Of a stretch of 64,000 bases of DNA, positions 57,401-64,000 are shown piece by piece. Every line of letters starts with the position of its first letter. Position 1 is the first letter of the stretch. The notes beneath the pieces were generated by a model. It was not told the DNA's origin, made no database searches, and saw only the letters and a program-made list of their open reading frames with translations. Source of the DNA: Gammaproteobacteria bacterium (GTDB lineage Bacteria; Pseudomonadota; Gammaproteobacteria; Pseudomonadales; Azotimanducaceae); the NCBI GenBank assembly GCA_026707945.1, contig JAPOVV010000097.1:1-64000 (forward strand). Reading direction: 5' to 3'. The position numbers and the translations under genes are program-made.

Positions 57401-57632
57401 TGAATTCGGAACCGACTATCAGCTGAATGCCTTTCGCCTTAGCTGCCTCGTGTGCCTTGACGATGCCACAAAACGAGCATTCATCCGTGATGGCAATCGC
57501 TCGGTAACCTAAGGCGTGTGCCTGAACGACCAGTTCTTCTGGATGCGATGCTCCAGTCAAGAACGAGTAGTTGGATTTACAGTGCAGTTCTGCAAACCCA
57601 ATACCTTCAGACTGTTCAGGCGAAGTAGCCAT
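54459..57632 (-). CDS. dnaE2: Error-prone DNA polymerase DnaE2 (ImuC)
   Basis: About 1057 residues. The C-family polymerase that carries out SOS translesion synthesis and mutagenesis with ImuA and ImuB. The N-terminal PHP domain starts [22 protein letters not shown]; the polymerase aspartates lie in [20 protein letters not shown]; then the fingers region and a C-terminal OB fold ([27 protein letters not shown]) follow. Length is right for DnaE2, shorter than DnaE1. The start is ATG at 57632, overlapping the end of imuB by 17 bases; a start at 57653 is possible. Last gene of the imuA-imuB-dnaE2 operon. Confidence 0.95.
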   Translation of the reverse strand: [1057 protein letters not shown]

Positions 57633-59049
57633 GCACAAACCAACCTTGCGCATCGCGGAAACACCAACACCAGGTTTCGTCGCGATCTCGGGCTACGAAA
57701 TAGTCACGGTATTGTTCATGATCCCACCACCCGCATTGAATCCGTTCAGGACCGCTAACGATGTGCAAGTGGCCAATACGCACGGGCATCGGCGGTTCTA
57801 GCAACCACAATGGTCGTCGACCGAGTTCAGGAACTGCGATCGACGCGTCATGTATATCGGCTTTTTCCTTCGGCATCCAGGCAAACTCTGGCCGGTGATC
57901 GTCAAGAATGCAGAATCGTTGGAGCGCGCTATCACCTAAACGCGCCGTCAACCGGTCAAGCAATTCATGCGATGGCGTTGCCTGTGTCAGCGCCTGTCCC
58001 AATACATCGCGTTCGATCCACTTTAAGCCGAGGTGTCTTGTCCGTAATGCGTCTAACCTCACCGTCATTGCTTCGCTAGGCAAATCAACCGTTTCCATGC
58101 GTAAACGCGTGATCGCCATGATGTCCGTGACTTCATGGCGAGGCTGTTCAAACCCCACTTCAAAGGTGGCCCCATCTCCCTCGAACGTGTACACACCCCA
58201 CCTCAGCCGCCGTGCACCCAAATTCGATTTCCCAAGCCACTTCGACAACACCTTGGCCAAGTGCTCCATGGGTTCCAGCACCTCATCTTTTCCACGGACT
58301 GGATCAATCAAGTGCAAGCGTTCGCTAAATGCTTCCGGGGGCTGCTCTGCTTCCCACGGATCAACGCGTTCGCCTGTCAATTGCGCCACGTAATCCGTCA
58401 GTTCTTCACCGAATCGCTTGCGCAATTCATGTCTCGGCACGTGCACAATGTCTCCGACTTTGCGCATGCCCATGTTCGCGAACCGTTCACGGATTTTTGG
58501 CTCGAGATCTAAGCAATCGAGTAGCGTCGCGTCCAACTGCTGTAAAGCAATGTGCTCGATTTCGCTTCTTTCAGGAAAGTCGGGCCAAGTGACATCGTCA
58601 CCGCTTTTCGCAAATGCCAGCGATGCACGCGGCGTGTGCGCTATACCTATTGCTACACGATGTCCAATACGCCTAAAACGAGATCGCAGCCTGCGTCGAA
58701 CATGATGGACGCCACCGAATAGTTTGAGGCTCCCCTCCATTTCGAGCAGCAGCGCGTCAAAATCAGCCACGCTCACATAGGGAGTGAATTCGTAAGCCGT
58801 CATGACCAAGCGTTCCATGCGCTGTGATTCAGATTCTCGATTCCGAGGATGGTGAATCAGTTCAGGCATCAAGCTCCTGGCGGTCGCCAGGCTCGCACCC
58901 AAGCGAATGCCAGCCGCTCGGGCGGACTCGTTTACACAAAACACCTGTTGCGCCTCGGTGACCACAGCTGGCAAGCCCTGATCCCTGATGTCGCGTTGTT
59001 CGAAAACCTCTAATGGCAAGAACGGCAGGTGCAGTCCGAACCACAGCAT
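57616..59049 (-). CDS. imuB: Y-family polymerase-like protein ImuB
   Basis: About 477 residues. A degenerate Y-family polymerase that acts as the hub of the mutasome, binding the beta clamp, ImuA and DnaE2. The N-terminus LWFGLHLPFLPLEVFEQ lacks the metal-binding aspartate seen in active Y polymerases, consistent with ImuB being non-catalytic. The middle contains the fingers/little-finger type region and the C-terminus is ImuB-like (IRLDALRTRHLGLKWIERDV, then WFVHGYFA). The start ATG overlaps the imuA stop by one base (TGATG); a longer frame to 59091 lies inside imuA. Confidence 0.93.
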   Translation of the reverse strand: MLWFGLHLPFLPLEVFEQRDIRDQGLPAVVTEAQQVFCVNESARAAGIRLGASLATARSLMPELIHHPRNRESESQRMERLVMTAYEFTPYVSVADFDALLLEMEGSLKLFGGVHHVRRRLRSRFRRIGHRVAIGIAHTPRASLAFAKSGDDVTWPDFPERSEIEHIALQQLDATLLDCLDLEPKIRERFANMGMRKVGDIVHVPRHELRKRFGEELTDYVAQLTGERVDPWEAEQPPEAFSERLHLIDPVRGKDEVLEPMEHLAKVLSKWLGKSNLGARRLRWGVYTFEGDGATFEVGFEQPRHEVTDIMAITRLRMETVDLPSEAMTVRLDALRTRHLGLKWIERDVLGQALTQATPSHELLDRLTARLGDSALQRFCILDDHRPEFAWMPKEKADIHDASIAVPELGRRPLWLLEPPMPVRIGHLHIVSGPERIQCGWWDHEQYRDYFVARDRDETWCWCFRDAQGWFVHGYFA

Positions 59050-59777
59050 CAGATCGCAACGGCCTTCATCTCGCGACGCGTTCGTTCCCAATCAGCGAGG
59101 AGCTGGCGCGTACGTTGCGAATCGGTTGCAGTTGGACCCCACGGCAAAGCCAGTTCCAATTCATCAACTCGCCAACCACCACGGCGCTTGATGATGGAAA
59201 GGACGAGCTTGCGATCGATGGTTTGTCGTTCGATCTTTAGGCGTAATTCCGCAGCTGAAGGGAGTTGCTCTGCCGACAACGGTCGAAAGAGCACACTAAA
59301 CACCTCGTGTTCTTTGCTCTTGGTTTGGATTCGGCGTAACTGCTTGTCTTGGAGATCGCTCTCACTCAACCATGCCAACACTGTTCGCGTTGCACCCGAC
59401 ATGATGACCTCTTCGAATGACCACAGCGCCTCCTGATGGCTGCTTGGATGCACGACCATCAGTTCGTGCACGTTGATGCCTAATGCTTGAAACGCTGGCG
59501 CATAAGGAACACAAGGCGGGTTGATCAAAACCGTCCAATGCGCGTCCTTTGCAGGTCTCGTCAAACCTGACGCCAGCAAACGCAATTCGCCAACCCCATA
59601 GCGATCGCAGAGGACTTCCACCAAAGCCGCACGTGGCCATCCGCCATCGATCAACAACGCGTCGAGTTGTGAGAACCCTGTGCTCTGACTGGAATCGCAA
59701 AGGGCTGTTTGGCGACCATTCAAGTCGCGAGCTCGCCACAGCCCAGTGTCGTTAAGCAGTGATGCTGTTAATGCCAT
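59049..59777 (-). CDS. imuA: Translesion synthesis-associated protein ImuA
   Basis: A 242-residue protein related to the RecA/SulA fold, first gene of the mutasome operon. The N-terminal region carries a RecA-like start (FSQLDALLIDGGWPRAALVEVLCDRYGVGELRLL) but no complete Walker A. The C-terminal region is basic and ends with a segment (RTRQLLADWERTRREMKAVAI) suited to protein contacts. ImuA modulates RecA filaments and binds ImuB in other bacteria. Two LexA-like boxes sit just upstream of its ATG at 59777. Confidence 0.92.
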   Translation of the reverse strand: MALTASLLNDTGLWRARDLNGRQTALCDSSQSTGFSQLDALLIDGGWPRAALVEVLCDRYGVGELRLLASGLTRPAKDAHWTVLINPPCVPYAPAFQALGINVHELMVVHPSSHQEALWSFEEVIMSGATRTVLAWLSESDLQDKQLRRIQTKSKEHEVFSVLFRPLSAEQLPSAAELRLKIERQTIDRKLVLSIIKRRGGWRVDELELALPWGPTATDSQRTRQLLADWERTRREMKAVAI

Positions 59778-59787
59778 AGTAGTAACT

Positions 59788-59817
59788 ATGTGTTTATATA
59801 CATGTTATTTTATACAG
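59788..59817 (-). promoter_or_regulatory. Two overlapping LexA-like (SOS) boxes
   Basis: On the minus strand, CTGTATAAAATAACAT (59817-59802) fits CTGT-N8-ACAN and ATGTATATAAACACAT (59803-59788) fits TGT-N8-ACA; the two overlap by two bases. Both are AT-rich in the middle as in gammaproteobacterial LexA sites, and they end ten bases before the imuA start, a position suited to repression. Neither is a perfect CTGT-N8-ACAG. Confidence 0.65.
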
Positions 59818-60009
59818 TTATCGTTATTCTCTCCTTTTGATCCAAACTCCCTGCCTACAACATTCACGCAAAAGCAGATGTGTAAAACGGCAAATTACGT
59901 AACGGAGATTCCACGATAACCTGCAATGCTCGTAGCTAACGTCCGTAAACAAAACGACTATACACAGCGCAGTGCCGCGATTCGCCCGGTCTAAGAAATG
60001 CGTGGAAAC

Positions 60010-60354
60010 TCAACCGAACCCCATAACTCCAGAAATTCCCCTGACGAAAAAAAACAAAAGTATGAGGACCAAAAAGACGACATACACTAGTGTAACGATG
60101 CCACTTATCTTGAAAAAGAGCGATATCTTTTCAATACTCTCGACTGCGTCTTCAGGACTATCCTCTTCCTTGATCACATCCAACCGTTTTGCGGAAGAAA
60201 ACAAAAGCACACCTAACCAGATAGGAAGCCACCCAACTAAAAGACCAACGATCGAAATGCAAAGAAATACGCCGTACACAAATAAAACGACGCCAAGAAT
60301 CTTCAACCAGATCGCATTCTTGATCAATGAAGTCAATAACGTTCGAACGTCCAC
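60010..60354 (-). CDS. Small membrane protein, DUF5362-like
   Basis: A 114-residue protein with three or so hydrophobic helices: LKILGVVLFVYGVFLCISIVG and WLPIWLGVLLFSSA in the first half, and SGIVTLVYVVFLVLILLFFFV near the end. A conserved-looking amphipathic stretch (DSPEDAVESIEKISLFFKI) joins them. This layout matches the DUF5362 family of bacterial inner-membrane proteins of unknown function. The start is GTG at 60354, with AAGAGG eight bases upstream; an ATG at 60429 would add a poorly conserved polar N-terminus. It lies opposite a long plus-strand open frame that is not coding there. Confidence 0.7.
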   Translation of the reverse strand: MDVRTLLTSLIKNAIWLKILGVVLFVYGVFLCISIVGLLVGWLPIWLGVLLFSSAKRLDVIKEEDSPEDAVESIEKISLFFKISGIVTLVYVVFLVLILLFFFVRGISGVMGFG

Positions 60355-60481
60355 AACTAAAACCTCTTCGCAATCACAAATCCAAAACGAGCGACGTACG
60401 CTGACACCGTTCGTAACATTGCCACTCATTGCCGTCAGTGCACGTAAGCAAATACTAAGGTCTCATCAACGGAACGCACGC

Positions 60482-61279
60482 ATGATCATGGAAAACACCT
60501 TCCGGCAAAAGCTGGATCAAGGGCTACCGACCATAGGAACCCACTTCCTCTTTGCTGAACCTGATATACCTGAAATGATCGGAGATTCGGGGTTCTTCGA
60601 CTACGCTGAATTCGTAGGTGAATACTCGACCTTTGATATGAGCACACTCTATCACTTGGCTCGCGCAGGTCAGTGCGGAAACCTCCCATTAATGATCAAG
60701 TTAGATCAGGAAGCTCAAGCGTTCTGGGCACAGGTCGCATTAGGTGCCGGATTTAAATCGGTACTCTTTACCGATGTAAGAACTGCCGAAGACGTCGATC
60801 TTTGCCATGAAGCCATCCGACCGGATAAGCCAGACAACGATGCCAAGATGGGAGTAAAGCTGCGTCGACCTGCATTGTCTGGCTACAACAACAACGTTTA
60901 TGGTGCTGATCTCGACTCGATCGTATCCGTCATCATGATCGAGAAAGCCGTGACGGTCGACAACATCGATTCTGTACTTGAGCGTGCAAAAGAGCGAGGG
61001 ATCGATATGACACAATGGGGTCCTGCCGATTTCAGTTTTTCAAAAGGCGATCCTTCGCTTCAGGGCAGTAACGAACTACGCGGATATGAAGAGCTCGTTA
61101 TTAAGAAATCGATCGAATACGACGTGCCACCCAGGATTGAAATTGGCGAGGTTGAACAGGCAAAACGCTATATCGATTTGGGCGTCAGGCACTTCTGTAT
61201 TGGTTGGGATCGCTTCATTTACAGCGCGGCGATCTCGCGCTTAGGTCGTGGCTTAAAGGAGCTACTCGATACGATTTAG
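60482..61279 (+). CDS. HpcH/HpaI family aldolase
   Basis: About 265 residues (ATG at 60482, or 60488). A class II, metal-dependent aldolase of the HpcH/HpaI barrel family that makes or breaks 4-hydroxy-2-oxoacids with pyruvate-type donors. The motif run is typical: PTIGTHFLF, GFFDYAEFVGEYSTFDM, GVKLRRP, VIMIEKAVTVDNIDSVLE with the metal glutamate, and GPADFS. The C-terminal LGVRHFCIGWDRFIY fits. The open frame extends back to 59972, but that part is the shadow of the opposite membrane protein gene. It converges on the Gfo/Idh/MocA gene. Substrate unknown. Confidence 0.88.
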   Translation: MIMENTFRQKLDQGLPTIGTHFLFAEPDIPEMIGDSGFFDYAEFVGEYSTFDMSTLYHLARAGQCGNLPLMIKLDQEAQAFWAQVALGAGFKSVLFTDVRTAEDVDLCHEAIRPDKPDNDAKMGVKLRRPALSGYNNNVYGADLDSIVSVIMIEKAVTVDNIDSVLERAKERGIDMTQWGPADFSFSKGDPSLQGSNELRGYEELVIKKSIEYDVPPRIEIGEVEQAKRYIDLGVRHFCIGWDRFIYSAAISRLGRGLKELLDTI

Positions 61280-61332
61280 CCGACGTCTCCAACATTCTCA
61301 CAGTGGAAACAGCGGATTTTTAATCGGGGGTT

Positions 61333-62349
61333 CTACCAGACTTTTTCCCAGCGTCCTGTCATGACACTTCGGTACATAGCAAGAGCGGTGCGTAGTTCAC
61401 CAAGCGCATATTCAGGTGGTGCAGCAAGAGGGGTGTCGTCAAGCACGAAACTGGCGAAGTCGGCCAGTTCCACGCCGTACGACGCGGCCTTACTTTCAAA
61501 TGCACTCATGATGTTTTTACCCTCAGGGTGTTCCGCGTTGTAGAGCATCAATCTACCTTCTCTACCTCGCTCTATAACGATCTCCCCTTTCGTACCTGTA
61601 ATCCGGAAATCCTCAATCGGTGCCAAACGGCCTGTGCTTTGTATGGCTTGAAACGTGCCTATGACACCAGACTTAAATTTCAGTATCGCTTGAGCGATCG
61701 ACTCTCCTTCCATTTCAGATATGAATCGCCCGGTGGCTGCGACAACCTCATCAATCTCGCCTAGCATCATCCGCATCGGCCGAATCCAATGTGCGCCTCC
61801 ATCGATGCTGATGCCACCACCTGATTTCGCAAGGCTGAATCGCCAAGGCAGGTTGTCTTTCTCAAACGGCTTCAAGGGATCGTAGAAACAGGCTTTCCCA
61901 GTGACTACCTCGCCTATTTCTCCTTGGTCTATCAACGCACGCGCTTCAACAACGTCCATCCAATACTGCGCTTGTTCTGCAACCATCAGTTTGACACCAG
62001 CGCGTTTAGACCCATCGAGGATACGTTCCGCAGTTACTGCATCCATGGCAATTGGCTTTTCTAGAATCACGTGCTTCTTGGCACGATAACACGCATTGGC
62101 TCCCCATTCATGTAGATCATGAGGTAGCATCAAATCAACCGCCTCCACGCTACTTTCGTGAAGGCAGCGTTCAAGCGACGTATACGGACGCGCACCTACC
62201 GTTTTGCCAAAGGCCTTCGCGGCGTTCTCGTCTACGTCGACTACAGCAGTAACGTCAATCCGCGGAGCGTGTCTTTGAATGCCGTTCCAATGCGCGCGCG
62301 CAATCCCGCCGCATCCGACCATCGCCATTTTCAGCGACGTTTTGGCCAT
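61333..62349 (-). CDS. Gfo/Idh/MocA family NAD(P)-dependent oxidoreductase
   Basis: A 338-residue sugar- or inositol-type dehydrogenase. The N-terminal Rossmann fold is AMVGCGGIARAHWNGIQRHA, followed by the family signature EKPIAMDAVTAERIL with its catalytic lysine, and the C-terminal domain with GGGISIDGGAHWIRPMRMMLGEI. The GGAHWIRP histidine is typical of the group. The gene starts three bases after the PhyH gene ends on the same strand, so they are probably one operon with the sulfatase gene upstream. Substrate unknown; a sulphated or deoxy sugar is an idea from the neighbourhood only. Confidence 0.9.
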   Translation of the reverse strand: MAKTSLKMAMVGCGGIARAHWNGIQRHAPRIDVTAVVDVDENAAKAFGKTVGARPYTSLERCLHESSVEAVDLMLPHDLHEWGANACYRAKKHVILEKPIAMDAVTAERILDGSKRAGVKLMVAEQAQYWMDVVEARALIDQGEIGEVVTGKACFYDPLKPFEKDNLPWRFSLAKSGGGISIDGGAHWIRPMRMMLGEIDEVVAATGRFISEMEGESIAQAILKFKSGVIGTFQAIQSTGRLAPIEDFRITGTKGEIVIERGREGRLMLYNAEHPEGKNIMSAFESKAASYGVELADFASFVLDDTPLAAPPEYALGELRTALAMYRSVMTGRWEKVW

Positions 62350-62352
62350 TTT

Positions 62353-63519
62353 CTAGATGCCGAGATCCTGAAGGTTGTAGTCTTTGAGTTCCGCTAGACG
62401 ATCTGACGACCACTTGAATGCTTCCGCTTGAGCGGCGAAAGGTTCATAGACGTAAGGCGTCTCGCCAGGAAAACGTAATTTGCGCGCTTCAATACCGAAT
62501 TGAATAAGTTGTGATCTCGATCTAATGTAGTCGTCGGTATAGTCTGTTACGGCACTATGCACACCACCGCTTCGTATGTTTAACACACTGCTTCTTCGAT
62601 GAAAACCGTATGTCATCGAGACTCGGAAGCGATCGCCCGTATTCGCGAACGATCCATGGATAGCTTGACGGTTCGTAACCGCGACGTCGCCCGGGGCGCA
62701 GATCAACGGTACTGCGGTCGGTATACGATCCGATCCAGCATCAATGACCATTTGCTTAATATCTAACTTGCCATTTAGGTGGGAACCAGGGACTACCCAG
62801 AGTCCGTTCTCTGCATCACAGCCATAGATCTGAGCCATGTAGTTAAAACCATGCGTGTTCTCATCCAAGTCCGGACTATCCCAGTGCGTAAATCCGTCTT
62901 GGTGCCACGCTACCGAACCACCAAGACCGGGCTGCTTAATCCAAATGGCCTCGTGAAAAGGTGTAAAGTCCTTCCCGTGGACTGCTTCCGCGAATGCGAG
63001 TAATTTCGGATGACCATAGAGGCGGAGATACGCCTCCGAAAACTGAAGCGCTCCGCTGAAAAGCTGCACGATCTCTGTGGGAGCACCTTCTGGTGGATCC
63101 AGCTCAATCATTTTCGCTTGATGACGACCGTAGGCGGCGTCCGTACCACCAACTGGATCTGCAAGGGGTTTGGCGAAACTGACGCTACGTGCTTCGTTTT
63201 CTGAACCTAACGCTGGACGACCATGACGGTCAACCTTTGACCCGCGATGAGATGGCGCTCGGTCGAGCATATCGGCGATATCAGCTTCAAGATCTGACAG
63301 TTCCGATTGCGAAATTACGCCTTCAAATACGTAGAAACCGAACTCGTTATAGGCGTCAAGAATCTCTTGGTTTACCTTTCCGTTCGAGCCTATCGTCAAC
63401 GGTCCACGGTTCTTCATCGCCAATGCTCGGCGTGTGCCTTCTTCACGATAACGCACGATGGCTTCTTCGTGCTCTCCGTAGTCGGACCTAGCGCTGTTGT
63501 GGCGCGGTAGTGCGGTCAT
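62353..63519 (-). CDS. Phytanoyl-CoA dioxygenase (PhyH) family protein
   Basis: A 388-residue Fe(II)/2-oxoglutarate dioxygenase homologue. The H-x-D pair is in VAWHQDGFTHWD, the distal histidine and arginine in RQAIHGSFANTGDRFRVSM. Segments LWVVPGSHLNG and LICAPGDVAVTN are characteristic. Longer at the N-terminus than most family members, with a charged stretch (HEEAIVRYREEGTRRALAMK) that may be real or reflect an early start. It sits between the sulfatase (51 bases upstream) and the dehydrogenase gene. One of three PhyH genes here. Confidence 0.87.
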   Translation of the reverse strand: MTALPRHNSARSDYGEHEEAIVRYREEGTRRALAMKNRGPLTIGSNGKVNQEILDAYNEFGFYVFEGVISQSELSDLEADIADMLDRAPSHRGSKVDRHGRPALGSENEARSVSFAKPLADPVGGTDAAYGRHQAKMIELDPPEGAPTEIVQLFSGALQFSEAYLRLYGHPKLLAFAEAVHGKDFTPFHEAIWIKQPGLGGSVAWHQDGFTHWDSPDLDENTHGFNYMAQIYGCDAENGLWVVPGSHLNGKLDIKQMVIDAGSDRIPTAVPLICAPGDVAVTNRQAIHGSFANTGDRFRVSMTYGFHRRSSVLNIRSGGVHSAVTDYTDDYIRSRSQLIQFGIEARKLRFPGETPYVYEPFAAQAEAFKWSSDRLAELKDYNLQDLGI

Positions 63520-63570
63520 GTTGTTCGTTTCCCCGCTAGTTTCGGAACCTTGTCAACCACCCCTCTTTCC

Positions 63571-64000
63571 CTAGTTTAGTTCAAGCCGTTCAAATTGCTC
63601 AGGTGGCGCGTCATTGTTTTCCATTGCATTACGCATCAGAGCGATCATGCGCGCTTCAACTTCTTGATTCTCGATCGGATTTTCCTGACCTGGATCGTCT
63701 TTGAGGTCAAATAATTGGGTTTTGAATTCGGTCGTCGCGCGAGCCATGCCAGGGGCTGGGATTCGCATAACCGGGCATCCCTTGGTGAAGGTGAAGCCCT
63801 CATGCCACTTCATTGCTGCAAGTTCATTCGTACTAAACGGACTTCGCATGTGCATGGGTACAAGCGTGTAGTGGTTTAATGGCCCGTTGCCTTCTCTCGG
63901 CGCTCGCATATAGACGTACTCGCCGTCGGTTACGTTTACATGCCCACCGAACATTCCATAGATCGACGCTTCGCGAACTGACGTATCGTTATTGATCGAA
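63571..64000 (-). CDS. Sulfatase, C-terminal part (truncated by window edge)
   Basis: The last ~142 residues of an S1-type sulfatase; the frame continues past 63954 to the window edge without a stop. The segment REASIYGMFGGHVNVTDGEYVYMR and the later LFDLKDDPGQENPIENQEVEARM are typical of the C-terminal subdomain of bacterial sulfatases, while the active-site formylglycine region lies outside the window. It is the first visible gene of the leftward sulfatase-PhyH-dehydrogenase group, and hydrolysis of a sulphate ester (for example on a polysaccharide or small metabolite) is likely. Confidence 0.85.
   Translation of the reverse strand, partial: SINNDTSVREASIYGMFGGHVNVTDGEYVYMRAPREGNGPLNHYTLVPMHMRSPFSTNELAAMKWHEGFTFTKGCPVMRIPAPGMARATTEFKTQLFDLKDDPGQENPIENQEVEARMIALMRNAMENNDAPPEQFERLELN

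Noticed and set aside
57908-58592. Several overlapping plus-strand frames opposite imuB
   Set aside because: Antisense shadows in a GC-richer gene; they have no domains and overlap one another.
59972-60481. N-terminal extension of the HpcH/HpaI aldolase frame
   Set aside because: Low-complexity polar sequence rich in T, S, N and K with no aldolase similarity; the opposite strand encodes a convincing membrane protein with its own ribosome-binding site.
1-64000. Prophage, insertion sequence or integrative element
   Set aside because: No integrase, transposase, terminase, capsid or conjugation gene was found, and no duplicate of the tRNA-Asn end was noticed.

Overview
The window reads as part of a moderately compact gammaproteobacterial chromosome, probably from a marine or other aquatic heterotroph. 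This rests on gene content: mfd followed by a csiV-type gene, methylthioinosine phosphorylase, BipA, a TolC/CusB/CusA copper pump, imuA-imuB-dnaE2, and many oxidoreductases, acyl-CoA enzymes, phytanoyl-CoA dioxygenase-like proteins and a sulfatase. Translational coupling is common (ATGA, GTGA and TGATG junctions) and several convergent pairs overlap at their 3' ends. No phage, IS element, integrase, CRISPR array or rRNA was seen. One tRNA (Asn, GTT) is present.

Layout. 1-9.5 kb: the end of a sodium/solute symporter, a small membrane-anchored protein, a long-form GAPDH, an alginate-export-type porin, and a coupled three-gene unit of GltD-like flavoprotein/ferredoxin, KorA and KorB. 9.5-16.3 kb: mfd-csiV, converging on mscS-hypoxanthine phosphoribosyltransferase-methylthioinosine phosphorylase, a small purine salvage unit. 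16.5-24.3 kb: a ThDP enzyme and a copper/silver RND efflux operon. 24.4-30.5 kb: bipA, a HIT protein, a transglutaminase-TPR lipoprotein and a LapG-like cysteine protease whose 5' ends overlap, a TrmH-type methyltransferase and an orphan HEPN protein. 30.5-38.1 kb: a crotonase, then a Tat-exported Fe-S aldo/keto reductase with larC-larB-larE (nickel-pincer cofactor synthesis, no larA in view), an MFS carrier, exonuclease III and a small basic-tailed protein. 38.1-42.6 kb: a gene-poor 0.7 kb gap, a second Tat aldo/keto reductase, an esterase, a GH43-like propeller protein and a duplicated YjbR-domain protein.

42.6-52.3 kb is a one-directional run that looks catabolic: a molybdenum hydroxylase of the isoquinoline oxidoreductase type, a TIGR03084-like protein, a luciferase-like monooxygenase, an alpha/beta hydrolase, a TerB-like protein, a phytanoyl-CoA dioxygenase homologue, two adjacent acyl-CoA dehydrogenases and a cupin. 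The two dehydrogenases have complementary active-site residues, as in heteromeric steroid-type enzymes. A [2Fe-2S] ferredoxin and tRNA-Asn follow. 53.4-59.8 kb holds another PhyH protein and the SOS mutagenesis cassette imuA-imuB-dnaE2 behind two LexA-like boxes. 59.8-64 kb has a DUF5362-like membrane protein, an HpcH/HpaI aldolase, and a Gfo/Idh/MocA oxidoreductase-PhyH-sulfatase group that runs off the right edge.

The strongest leads for unusual biology are the lar operon without larA beside an exported Fe-S reductase, the catabolic run with the paired dehydrogenases, the GltD-Kor module, the orphan HEPN protein, and the overlapping protease/transglutaminase pair. All functional assignments were made by eye from sequence motifs; no database search was run.
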